Under the pieces are notes generated by a model. That model was not told where the DNA came from, did no database searches, and worked only from the letters and a program-made list of their open reading frames with translations. A DNA stretch of 64,000 nucleotides from Ciona savignyi (lineage: Eukaryota > Chordata > Ascidiacea > Phlebobranchia > Cionidae): NCBI GenBank assembly GCA_000149265.1, contig CH003275.1, positions 1,613,764 to 1,677,763 of the forward strand, written 5' to 3'. The position numbers and the translations under genes were made by a program. Shown here one piece after another: positions 38,001 through 47,900 of this stretch; within the stretch, counting starts at the first letter, position 1; each line of letters begins with the position of its first letter.

Positions 38001-41000
38001 TTAACCGTCCCATTGACTGGAAAACAAGATGAAGATGTAAGTTGGTATTTCTAGTTTATAAGGGCTTAAGGTGAATTAAACTCGCTTTAAATGGCTCTTT
38101 TTTTTGTGGACGGTGATCAATAAGTAATCTATGGATTCCCAAAGTTCTATATAATCCAACGTGTCTTACATATAATTTCTAGGAATAAAGACTACTTTTG
38201 AAAGCTTGTGACTGCCAACTGATTGTTATTTTCCTTCCTAGCCGCTATCCATTTTTTTAACATATGTTTCAATTTAACAATATCATATTACATGTAGACG
38301 TGCAAAGTATGCCATGAGCCGTTCGAAACCTTTTACAACGAGAACGTCGATGAATGGCAGTTCGCCAACTGTGTCAAAGTAGACGAACACAACTTCCATC
38401 CAAGTTGTTACGAGGATAACAACTACGAATCAACCGCTTCACTTGTTGTGAGTTCTTTATTACAACAAAAATTCTATTTTTGTTGTTTATTATTAGTTAT
38501 GGATTGGTTATCAACACTCATTATTGGTTATGGAAAAGTAGTTTACGGTTTCTATGATTCCGTATTTTCATGTAATATCAGCTCGCTGCTAAGTAACTGG
38601 GCTTTTTATGTGGATTTTTAAAGTCAATATTTGCTCATTATTGGTTATGGAAAAGTAGTTCTACTTGGAAGTTTTCAGAAACCAAGTGGTTGGGAAAGAT
38701 ATTTGTAGGTTATTACGGTTAAAAATAGCAATTGTTCAGTGGGTGTAGTGTTTGTAGTATTATTGAAAATTGAAACCCGCTATTGGGAAACCTTGATTAA
38801 ACACAATAAAATGCTACGGAACTGTAGAGTTTAGCTGTATGAGTTGGAAATATTTTGTTGGCAGATTTAAATATACCAACTGCTGCCCTGTCCGGCCAGT
38901 TTAATAATTTCATTTTTATAAATAATCGCTAAAAAAGCTTTACATTTCTTTACCCCTAGACCCCGATAAAGACCCCACTTTACAACCCGTTGATGCAAGC
39001 GATCGGAATCCCAGGGTTAGATGAGACCCAGATTAAAGAGGAGCCAGGGTTAAAATCCAAAACCTTTGAAACCCCCGGAAGCCTGGAAGAAAAAACGCCA
39101 GAAAACTCTGAAAAGATGGAAATCACAGAAAATTCCGAAAGATTAGAAAATTCTGCCATAAAAATAAAAGAAGAGAAATTGGATGCAATTCCGCATGGTT
39201 TGTTTTGTGTGTATTTGAAAATTATTAAACGAGTCACAGTCAGCCATTCGTGTATATACATTTTTATGACAGACAACAAAATAATAAGCAGCCTCAACAG
39301 AATTTCATTTTTCTAATCCGACAATATGTTAGGGATGTCCTTATCCATATCGGTTTAGATTCTAGGAATATTTTAAAATGCGGAATTTCGAATCGCTCTA
39401 CATTATAATCAAGACTCCGTTAAGAATCAGTGCAAACTGAATCTTTAATTAAGAATCCCTTTGTAGTGACTTTACAAATTCCTGGTAACTTCTTCGCAAA
39501 TTTTAAATGACCCAAAATTGACATTTGACACTATAAAGTACAAAAATTAAACCAACGTAGCATATATGTGTCTCTATTTAAACAGAAATATAAAATCAAA
39601 ATCGACAGAAAAATCAGAAACGACTCAATAACCCTGAATTAATCTTAATGCACAACTGTATAAATAAATAATTACAATCCTTTTTTTGCAAGGTATACAC
39701 TTAATAACTAATTCTAAAATAAAAAATAATTATAAAAATGTAAATGAAATGATTGTAATTGTTATTTTCTTCTCTAGTATGTGATAAGCCTTTGCTTTTC
39801 CTGTATTTCCCCTATTTTTAACAGATTGTATGCCATCACAATTATTGAGGCCAGTTTCAATCAACACCTTCATTATTATCATAGCTAATAAAAGAACCGT
39901 ATATTTATGTTTTACATTCATGAAAGCGCAATCATAACCATCAGATTACCTTGCGCCGATCGCTGAGTAACAGAGCTGTAGCAAAATTACGTATATGATT
40001 TATTCTTTTAGTTTTAGTTCAAACTATTAATCCACTGGATTGAGGTAACGTTCACTCAATGGGTACTCTCAGAACTTCCAATGTTTGCCAATTAAGTTAA
40101 CCGGATAGATTAAATATTAACACTTTCATACCTTCTATTATATTACATGTAACAATTATATCTTCCCAATGCTTGTACATGGATTATGGTTGTCCATCTT
40201 TTACCATCATACAGTATTATATAATATATCACATGGTGAGAAGTTTAAACCATAATATTCGCTTAATCCAACGCTTGCATTTTTCAGATGAAACATTTGA
40301 TCAACCACAAATCCAAAGTGACACCACGTCCGAATTAATACCTGTGGACCGTAAGTAGCGTTTTTTCATTTTAACTCAGATGAAACCTTTTATAACCTCT
40401 TGAAATAAAGCTGTCATGCAGCGTAAACTTTATACATATTACTTCTGCATTTAATGTGGATTTTTAAGATAAACATAGTTAGCGATTATAATCCTGGCTT
40501 CCTCAATTATACTATTGCACACAGTATTAAATTTTATTCTAAAGTATCATTTATGTTATTACTTATAAACAGTTCCCTGAAAAAACTATCTAAGGAATAG
40601 AATTTCGTTCATTCATACTTTTTTTATTTCTAGCCGAAACCACAGAAACAATTCCCGTTGAAATTGTTGCAAAAGATTCCTCTGGTTCTATGCAAGCTAC
40701 TTGTGATGACATGTCCTGTGAAAATGACCTCAAACCCGCTGAAAATGACGTCACAGACAGCAAAGATGACGACAAACCCACTGAATATTATGCAAATGCA
40801 AACCAAAATAACGTCGCCGGAAATGACGCCTCGACTAACGAACGCGTAGTGGCAACCGATCAAAATGACGTCATAACCACTGATGACGTCAAATCTACCG
40901 ATGCCGACGCAGTGGTCCATGATAATAATCCCTCAGATCAAACCTCAGTAATAGAGGCCGATGACCCTTCTGTAAGTGACGTAACATCTGCTGGTGCTGA

Positions 41001-41055
41001 CGTAAAAACCCTTGAAGCTGCACCCCCTATTAATGAACATTCAGAGAACTTATAA
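17009..41055 (+). CDS. PCF11: PCF11, pre-mRNA cleavage complex II subunit
   Basis: Family role: nuclear cleavage, polyadenylation and Pol II termination factor; binds the Pol II CTD and CLP1. Twenty-seven exons join in frame to about 1761 aa: 17009-17158, ~17897-18016, 18324-18515, 18745-18801, 19585-19734, 27896-27956, 28065-28105, 28336-28401, 28596-28841, 29132-29289, 29691-29801, 30181-30290, 30723-30823, 31126-31282, 31866-33186, 33547-33657, 34052-34250, 34457-34613, 34889-34953, 35545-35937, 36311-36438, 36797-36977, 37899-38036, 38298-38447, 38960-39197, 40288-40350, 40634-41055. Residues 1-154 are the CTD-interacting domain (YLLDSIVKNVG). Exon 5 is a Gln-rich coiled coil. Zinc finger 1 is C1380/C1383/H1398/H1402 (HLDWHYR), the CLP1-binding stretch is EWICFEE, and zinc finger 2 is C1473/C1476/H1505/C1508. 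Middle exons are RG-, P- and E-rich. An acidic ~240-aa tail follows. Least certain: the exon 2 acceptor (17894 or 17897) and the exon 15 donor at 33187. Confidence 0.93.
17736..17741 (+). terminator. candidate intronic poly(A) signal in PCF11 intron 1
   Basis: AATAAA in the sense strand of intron 1, followed within 60-100 bases by a T/G-rich stretch. In vertebrates PCF11 represses itself through premature polyadenylation in intron 1. The same placement here is suggestive, but a single hexamer in AT-rich DNA is weak evidence. Confidence 0.35.
19779..19973. repeat. 38-bp minisatellite, about five copies
   Basis: The unit contains ATAAAATACTGATAGTCCAT and repeats at a regular 38-base spacing with one or two substitutions between copies. 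It starts about 45 bases after the donor of PCF11 exon 5. Confidence 0.9.
20055..21618. repeat. PCF11 intron 5 higher-order repeat, block A
   Basis: The block opens with TTATGGGTCCCATTTGAAAA and a T/C-rich tract. It then holds four ~335-bp monomers whose ATTGTGACA(A/G)GC(A/G) junctions, or the equivalent at the first monomer, fall near 20151, 20487, 20823 and 21155. It closes with a ~150-bp tail that includes GGGACCCATG and GTTGACACTCTCTAG. It is closest to block D. Confidence 0.85.
21811..23385. repeat. PCF11 intron 5 higher-order repeat, block B (contains the assembly gap)
   Basis: Same organisation as block A, with monomer starts near 21885, 22221, 22558 and 22940. It is nearly identical to block C. 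The third monomer is interrupted by 100 N. A spacer of about 690 bp with no repeats follows, and a near-identical copy of that spacer follows block C. Confidence 0.85.
22628..22727. other. assembly gap of 100 N
   Basis: Exactly 100 N, the usual placeholder for a gap of unknown size. The matching stretch in block C, between GACATTT and TAGGGAAATTCCCC, is about 52 bases, so the real gap may be about half as long. Confidence 0.95.
23386..24074. other. spacer between blocks B and C (duplicated at 25638-26327)
   Basis: This single-copy-looking spacer recurs at an offset of 2253 bases with only a few substitutions (for example 23524 versus 25777, 24068 versus 26321). Short open frames on its minus strand recur with it but show no family features. 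I see no gene in it. Confidence 0.7.
24075..25637. repeat. PCF11 intron 5 higher-order repeat, block C
   Basis: Monomer starts lie near 24188, 24524, 24862 and 25193. The block opens with two tandem copies of the 38-base leader TTATGGGTCCCATTTG...ATTG. It matches block B with only scattered single-base differences. Confidence 0.85.
26328..27879. repeat. PCF11 intron 5 higher-order repeat, block D
   Basis: Monomer starts lie near 26448, 26785, 27122 and 27448. The closing GTTGACACTCTCTAG ends about 16 bases before the acceptor of PCF11 exon 6, so the repeat unit includes the intron's own 3' end. The sequence is closest to block A. Confidence 0.85.
27961..28050. repeat. short tandem duplication in PCF11 intron 6
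   Basis: GATGCTTTTTAATGTAAAAT and the following bases occur twice in tandem, ending shortly before the acceptor of exon 7. Confidence 0.8.
30300..30455. repeat. minisatellite in PCF11 intron 12
   Basis: Six or more imperfect copies of a ~20-base unit, CACTGTTATAGATTGGGCC, alternate with a TAGGTTGACAAG variant immediately after the donor of exon 12. Confidence 0.75.
35273..35500. mobile_element. 228-bp mariner-like MITE with TA target duplication
   Basis: The ends are CAGGGTGTCCCAAA and its complement TTTGGGACACCCTG, flanked on both sides by TA. TA duplications and CAGGGTGTCCC-type termini are typical of Tc1/mariner-derived MITEs. It ends about 45 bases before the acceptor of PCF11 exon 20. 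Confidence 0.75.
35599..35742 (+). repeat. in-frame 36-bp coding minisatellite in PCF11 exon 20
   Basis: Four 36-base units encode PVHHPGPVNHLP-like 12-residue repeats from about residue 1210. A decayed fifth copy follows. The reading frame is kept throughout because the period is a multiple of three. Confidence 0.9.
36540..36605. repeat. intronic repeat shared with 38545-38605
   Basis: AATATCAGCTCGCTGCTAAG and about 40 preceding bases (a TTCTATG.TTCCGTATT segment) occur in PCF11 introns 21 and 24. They may be fragments of one decayed mobile element. Confidence 0.6.
37252..37741. mobile_element. 490-bp non-autonomous hAT element with 8-bp target duplication
   Basis: Both ends begin CAGCGGTTCCCAAACT in inverted orientation (16 perfect bases). 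The flanks carry an exact 8-bp direct repeat, CCCTAGTG (37244-37251 and 37742-37749). The ends are GC-rich (GGCGCCGC) while the interior is AT-rich. No transposase is present. It sits in PCF11 intron 22, between the exon carrying zinc finger 1 and the exon carrying the CLP1-binding stretch. Confidence 0.9.
39895..40130 (-). mobile_element. degenerate tRNA-derived SINE in PCF11 intron 25
   Basis: A weak reverse copy keeps CATCAGATTACCTTGCGCC, a GGTAACGTTCACTC-like segment and an eroded head. Boundaries are approximate. Confidence 0.4.
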
Positions 41056-41200
41056 CGATAATTGCATACCTTTTGTTGCGAGAAATCTTGTTTCGTTTTC
41101 AGCGTAGCCTTTTGTTCCCGTGCTTTTTTCTTCTGTCGGCAGATTTTTTCGTTTATTAGACTACTAGATATACTGTGACCTGTTCGGATTGCTGGAAAGG

Positions 41201-41206
41201 AATAAA
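41201..41206 (+). terminator. PCF11 polyadenylation signal
   Basis: AATAAA 146 bases past the PCF11 stop, followed by a G/T-rich stretch. It is the first good hexamer after the coding end. Confidence 0.65.
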
Positions 41207-41531
41207 CTAAGAATTTTGTTCTGGTTTGCGGGTTGGTGTTTTAAGTTTGCTGTACAGGGGTCGGTTACTCGCTGCAAAAACAAATAAAACATAATTTTGC
41301 TTCTTTGATCTTGTATTTTTATTCCATTGTGTGTGAGGCGTTCTGCAGCTGAATTCGATAATCGTTGTGCAAGAAGAGAATATTTTTAATTTTATGGTCA
41401 TCGACAGACCACAAGGGTCTCGGTCTCGGTTAATAAGGTACGCCTTACTAAGATAAAAGCCATGTAAGACGATTTAAGCGTAGCTATTACTGAATCGATA
41501 TGCGCATAGTGCAGTTGATTAATTCGAATAT

Positions 41532-41720
41532 AGAATAGTCATGCTTATCCCCGTTGATGAGAATACGTAAGAGCCGTTAACACATGGGCAATCATCAGAT
41601 TGGTTTCGTACCCAACGTATAGTTCCTGGGCTACTACAGTGGTTCCTGTATTATTCAGACGTTCCTTCTATTTAGTAGAACTTATCACGTAATCTCACAA
41701 GTGGCAGGTTTTTCCCACTC
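41532..41720 (-). mobile_element. degenerate tRNA-derived SINE
   Basis: Reverse copy with recognisable GTCATGCTTATCCCCGTTGA and ACACATGGGCAATCATCAGA segments. The head is missing. Confidence 0.5.
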
Positions 41721-41803
41721 TCGTAAGTAACGATTTATTTGTCATCTTACAGTGTAAATTTAGCAATCAGGGTAGGCCTAATATATGTTACTGATTGACA
41801 AAT

Positions 41804-42098
41804 CCGGCCCGGTGGTCTAGCGGTTAAGTGCGTCGCCTTTCAATCGAAAGGTTGCAGGTGCGAAACTGGTCGCTAGCTAGTCGGTTGTGTCCTTGGGCAA
41901 GGCACTTTACGGACATTGCCTGAACCCAGCAGATTAATGGGTTCTACCAAATTAAAGGAACGTGTCTATTATACACAACACATTGCAATAGCTCCGGTAA
42001 CCCGACGATGGGCGCGAGGTGATCTGACGATTGCCCGTGTGATAACCCCCTTGGTTTTCCCATTCACGGGGATAAACATGAATATCCTATATCCTAAA
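41804..42098 (+). mobile_element. full-length tRNA-derived SINE (best copy)
   Basis: The head GGCCCGGTGGTCTAGCGGTT contains an A box (TGGTCTAGCGG). It is followed by a hairpin and a B-box-like GGTGCGAAACT. A body with TCCTTGGGCAAGGCACTTTA follows, a motif seen in conserved central domains of several animal SINE superfamilies. The copy ends with an AATATCCTATATCCTAA tail. Length is about 295 bases. The tRNA of origin cannot be named from this copy. Confidence 0.85.
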
Positions 42099-42719
42099 TA
42101 ATTTACTTTTATAAAGTCAAGCGCGCTGATGTTCATAAAACCTGTTATATTGCGTTAGGTGTTTTAGTTTTATGCAAAAAAGAATTACAGTTCACCAACT
42201 GAACTCAACCTGTAATGTGGGTTTGCAGTATATATTTTAATTTATTTACAATAAGAAATTCTACATTATCCACTGTTCTTTCCACATTATCTACTGGTCA
42301 AGTGCACTACTGACAAGGTTCGTACCGCCGTGTGAATGGTTAACATGACCGATTCATATGCAGTATTGAATACAAAAACGGACTTGTTGACAAGGTTCCA
42401 ATAACAAAAACTTTCCGATTACGTTGCTTTCTGCGTTCAGCGAACTGGCGGCAAATAAGATCAAACTCGTTTCCCCTTTGGTCTCTCAAATTACATCCGA
42501 CAAGTCGTGTATAAGTCTCTTTTGTAATGTCACGCTTTGCGTTTTCCTCTCCCGGAATTAAATGTATATATGAATTCTTTATACTTGGTGGTGATAAGAA
42601 CTCCTTTGCTGTCTCTTGTATAAAATAATGATTAATGTATATCGACACTGATTGTACAACATTTTGTTGCCAAAGCATGTAAACATACACAACGTTTAGA
42701 ATCAATATCCTGCTGAATA

Positions 42720-43014
42720 GGAGAGCGGAATAGGATATTCATATTTATCGCTGTGAATAGAAAAACGCAAGGGTCGTTAACAAGGGCAATCGTCAGATCA
42801 CCTCGTGCACACCGTCAGGTTACTGGAGCTATTACGGTGTGTTGTGTATGATTAACATGTTCTTTTAATTTTAGAAACCATCATTCCACTAGATTTAGGC
42901 AATGTCCGTTAAATGACTTGTCAAACGACACAATCGACTAGCTAGCGACCAGTTTCTAACCTTAAATCCTTCGTTTAAAAGGCGACGCACTAACCCACCA
43001 AGCTAATCGGTCTG
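42720..43014 (-). mobile_element. tRNA-derived SINE, near full-length
   Basis: Reverse copy with tail (AATAGGATATTCATATTTAT), body and head (AAAAGGCGACGCACTAACCC). It is more diverged than the copy at 41804. Confidence 0.7.
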
Positions 43015-43184
43015 ACCGAAAGAGGAAATAACTCGGTGAGTTAGGTTGTTGCTCTTTAACCAAAGGGTGACATGTTTTTGTTTGTCCCCGGTTAGTCGGC
43101 TGTTTTCTTTTGTCGGGCACTGTTTTCAAACACCATGGGTTAATCAGTCTATTAATAATTAAGGAACGCCTTACTTACAAACTT

Positions 43185-43285
43185 TCATAGCTCCAGTAAC
43201 TCGACGGTGGGCGCAAGGTAACCTGACGATTGCGCCCGTGACAACGTCCCTGGCGTTTTCTTATTTTTCGACATAAAACATAAAT
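43185..43285 (+). mobile_element. tRNA-derived SINE, 3' fragment
   Basis: Starts at the ATAGCTCCAGTAACTCGACG segment and runs to the tail region. The head is missing, and the tail lacks the TATCC repeat. Confidence 0.5.
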
Positions 43286-43452
43286 ATACAATGCACATAG
43301 CACACATAACATATACAATCCATAGTCACACTTCGAAAAGTCTTTTCACCATCACAGTCTCTGGATCTTTACAAGATTATTCCATTGAGTACAAGATTAA
43401 AGGAGCGCTTACCACTTTTAATGTGAATTTCTGGGGAACCAAGCATAATCAT

Positions 43453-43590
43453 AGGATAGGAGAGGATAGGATAAGATAAGATATTCATGTTTATCCCCGT
43501 GAATGAGAAAACCAAGGGGGTTAACACACGGGCAATCATCAGATCACCTCGCGCGCCCCGTCGGTTTACCGGAGCTATCGCAGTGTGTTA
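43453..43590 (-). mobile_element. tRNA-derived SINE, 5'-truncated, abutting the next copy
   Basis: Reverse copy with an expanded GGATAGGAGAGGATAGGATA tail. It stops exactly at GCAGTGTGTT, where the tail of the next copy begins. Confidence 0.75.
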
Positions 43591-43892
43591 GGATAGGATA
43601 GGATATTCATGTTTATCCCCTTGAAAGGGAATCCCAAGCGGGTTAACACACGGCCAATCGTCAGATCACCTCGTGCGTGCCCACCGTCGGGTTAACGGAG
43701 CTATTGCAGTGTGTTGTATATAATAGACACGTTCCTTTAATTTGGTAGAACCCATTAATCCGCTGGGTTCAGGCAATGTCCGTAAAGTGCCTTGCCCAAG
43801 AACACAACCGACTAGCTAGCGACCAGTTTCGCACCTGCAACCTTTCAATTGAAAGGCGACGCACTAAACCACTAACTAAACCAACCGACCGG
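43591..43892 (-). mobile_element. tRNA-derived SINE, full-length
   Basis: Reverse copy with a GGATAGGATAGGATATTC tail, a complete body including AGTGCCTTGCCCAAGAACAC, and a head ending CCAACCGACCGG. Confidence 0.8.
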
Positions 43893-44800
43893 AAAAATCT
43901 TACCATCATATAGAATTAATCATAATAATCATAACATAATACCATACGGTATAAAAGTAATACCAAAACCCACTTTTATGCCTTAATGTTTGTACTGCAC
44001 TGTCTTTAACAAGGGTATTCAATAATCGAATGCGTTACATGCCTGACTTGAGTGACTTCAATTTATTGTTTAACGAAGTGGTGGTAACCTGGGGAATCCC
44101 CTGGTGGATTATTGTATATATTTTTTTCTCCATGACGTTCACTAATCATTGTTTACAGTTGCGTTGCTAATGTACGAAATTTCGTAACCCTAAATAACCT
44201 ATGCTCAAAATTTGACAGTCATTGTTATTTCGAAAACTTTTGTTTTGATGTCGCAATAAGCACGTGGTGCCTATGGAAACATTTAGTCAGCATTTAATGA
44301 ATTAACTCAGCAAGAGCAAGCCATGTAAAGCAGGTATTATGGGTACAATATTAAATATTTAGAAGAAAAAATAATATAATGACCTAGTATAGTCTATACC
44401 AACTAGAATGTAGGCATGTATGTTATCTTTCATAAAATATACGTATAGAGTTGTCATTTTTTCCCAGCAAGGAGATTTGATGTATAGAAACGAAATAAAT
44501 AAACTTTCATGGTCATCTTGTATTAACTTGTAAGAAACATATGTGGGATGTAGAATTTATGGGAAAAACTAAAGAAAGGGAAACAAAGAAAGCAGAAACT
44601 ACACACAAAATGAAGAATAATGTGTTGGGTTAGTACTTGGGGCAGGTTTAGAATTAGTTTCTATAGTTTTATTATGCAGTTTCCTCCCTTAGACATTGCT
44701 ATTGTAATGTGTTAGGTTTGTTATCCTCAAATTGGGTTCAGGCTATTTATTTAGTTGTTGGTATCGTAAATCACCGAAATTGAACTTAGATATCAATAAT

Positions 44801-44913
44801 TTTTTTTGCAGATACTTATGATAAATACAAACAGGCTTTGGAGGCACCTTGTTAAGAATTCTGCTTTTGTGTGATAAAAATTTCTATGACAGGTCAACTA
44901 AAAACTTCCTAAA
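44801..44913 (+). promoter_or_regulatory. possible 5'-UTR splice or spliced-leader acceptors before USP35/38 start
   Basis: A strong T-tract acceptor (TTTTTTTGCAG, AG at 44810-44811) and a second one (TCTATGACAG, AG at 44891-44892) precede the start codon. Tunicates add a spliced leader to many mRNAs at such unpaired acceptors. An ordinary 5'-UTR intron is equally possible. Confidence 0.3.
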
Positions 44914-47900
44914 ATGGATGAAATTTTAAAAGCAACTTTTATTGCCGAAAAAACAATCAAGGACAAGAGACTGATTTTTCAAGTTTTTTTACAATCGGCT
45001 GAAACAAAAGTTGCCAGCATACCAGAAGAACAACAAAAAAACATTTTCACGAATTGCATTGAAGTTTATCTATCTGGAGATAACTTTCACAGTAAATATG
45101 CCGGTCTGATCATAAAGGAATATTTACCATTTTGCCAAAGTGCAATCAACGAGGTAATTAATGGAAGGATGGCGGAGAGCATTTTAATTGGACAACCAGA
45201 AAACGAATTGTCCGAATATTTGTTTCGGCGATTTTCGCTGACTAATATGCTTCTCTCCGGTACTTCGGCCGACTCAAAAGCGCACCGGCATTTTGTGTTG
45301 ATCGTAAAAAGCGAAATTGTGAGGCTTATGTACGCCAGTAAGGATCACGTAACTTTTGCTGAGATCTGCCGACTTCTTATCGCGTAAGTGTGAACTTCTT
45401 GTTGTCGATTTGATGCTCTTTGAATCTTTACATGGAATAATTACTACCAGTACCAACACTGAATCGACTTATAAAAAATGTAGATGATATAAACACAATC
45501 ATGATGTTAATAATTAATAATTTTGCCAGTAAACAGAACTAAGATTAATGTGTTGATTTGCCTATAAGTTTTAATGGAAGGGAAATTCGAATGCTTTATC
45601 CCCACAGATGGGAAAATGCAGCTAGGCATTATCACACAGACAATCATCTGTTATTATAATACATCCTGTTCCTAATCTACTTTGCATCCACAGACATCCT
45701 ACATGCATGCCTGCGATGAGTCGGAACTTCTCAATTTGTTCCTTGTCAATTCATGCCATGAGTGACTTTGTATTGCTTAAAAGTGATCGTGAGAATTTAA
45801 ACAATTACTCTCAAGGTACTTGCTTTTCTGTGTGTGTTCTGTTTTATACCAAAAAAGTAAATTTAAAATTAGTATTGGTAAATAAGTCCAAATTTTAATG
45901 TATTTACCAATACTAAACTTTAAAATTAGCATTGGTTAGTAAAATATATCCAGAGGTATCTGTACCAATTTGCAAGTGCAACTTGGGGGTGTAAATGCAA
46001 AAAAACAGACTAAAATCAAAACCTATTTTTTTGGAATCAATAAGAACCCATATCTAAATGTAAAAACATAATTTAATTTTACTTTTATAGGTTTTTGCTA
46101 TCTACTACAACTGTGCTATGTCTTTTCAATTGTGCACATAATATTTCAAATTTAAATAAAAATGAACACGAAAAATAGGCAAAGCGGGTTGGACTGTCTA
46201 AAACATCATTAAGTTAAGCATAGTAGAAACAAACGGAAGTGTCTGTAAAACTCATTATCAAACATTGTATCAACAATCTGAATTTTACAATTGATGGACT
46301 GGTATTAATTAAACTTCCACTATTATACAGGATGTTCAAGACGTTGCGAAGTTATTGGCGCATGTTTGGAGTAAAGCTCCCAATATATTGTTCCCGTCTC
46401 TGAAAGAAGTTTTCAATATTCTTTGCGACAACAAAACAGAACCGTCGAATGCATTAGGTTCGTGGATTGATAGATTCAAATTATTTCGTTGATATGCATG
46501 TTTGCGAATAGCTGGAATTGTATTTCTTTGGTCAGTTTAACATGATCGTTTGTTATGTCGGATATATGTATATATCATTTAGTTTATTAACTGATATATC
46601 ATTAGTTTTTTTGCCAACTGATTTTTTTGTGACTGTCCAAGTGTCCATAGGTTCAGTTTAATGCAACTTTTGAGTGATATTAATTTTCAAATTTTAGGTG
46701 ATATTAATTTTCAAAAATGAACTGTTGGCACTAATCCACTTAATTTCCAAAATTTCACTGAACATTGGTTCCAGGTTGTTTGGTTGAGTTAATACCTGCT
46801 GGAATGATCGAGGAAGCAGTGAAACAGATCACCCACGACCCAACTATCCTTGACACCAGTATGTACTTGGCGTTGACCAGGATGGTCTCATGGCTCGGTT
46901 GGCCTACTGCGCAAAACACTCATTTGTGGATTCAGTCGTTTTTTAAACAGCTCGCTGAGTTGAACAAGTTTCAAATGCTTATCGACGTGACGCTGAAAAC
47001 CATAGCAAAGGTTTATACAATTTGTTTTATATAGATGCCCAAACCTTTGACCAATGTGAGTTTAGATTTTAACACCCGTACGTTCCACCAAGACATAAGT
47101 TTTTATGTACATAAAATAATTTTAAATTATTTAACTTTATTTTAATACATACCGGTGCATATCCAAATCCATACACCATTTAACTCAATGCCTATACTAC
47201 AGTCGATTCCCCCATTCGCATTTTTAGTATAGGATAGGTTATTCGTGTTTTTCCTTGTGAATAGAAAAACGCAAGGAATGTTTTATTCATTGGCAATCGT
47301 AAAATTACTTTACAAATGGGTAAGGAAGCATTCTTACATGAATAACTGTCCTCGCACCCACTTTATTCCACTGGGTTTAGGCAATGTCTGCTGATTACTT
47401 TTCTGAAGGACACCACTAACTAACAAGAGCCCAGTTTAGAACCTGCAAACCTTCGGCTAAAAGACAGTCCACCAACCCATTAAGCCATTGGACCAGACAC
47501 ATTTTTGGTTTAATTATAGTGCTGCTCAATGACATAAGAGTTCAAAATTTGTCTTGTTAATTGACAATAATTATATTTCAGGTTGTGATATGCATTACAA
47601 TCCCATTTGAGCGGCAATCAGCAGTCACTGTGCTGTGTCACATGCTGATAAGCTACCAGGCTTCCCCTGAAGCATTTCACATAGTCGCGCCACACATACC
47701 GCGGGTAAGTGCTGTGTATAGAACTATAATGTTTTATATAAGTAACGATTTACGATAATTAACAAAACTGTGCATCATCACAGTTTAATGAAATATTTAT
47801 AGTTAATGGAAAATAGAATGTTAGCTTTCCTTTACATAACCTTATTGTTTTGACTGGAAGATTCTTTGCTGAACAGTATAGGTAGAAGTAGACAGAAAAA

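Larger units (their letters stand above)
41207..44800. other. intergenic region between PCF11 and USP35/38 gene
   Basis: Apart from the SINE copies listed separately, I see no gene. The stretch 43900-44800 is AT-rich and featureless to reading. Confidence 0.5.
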
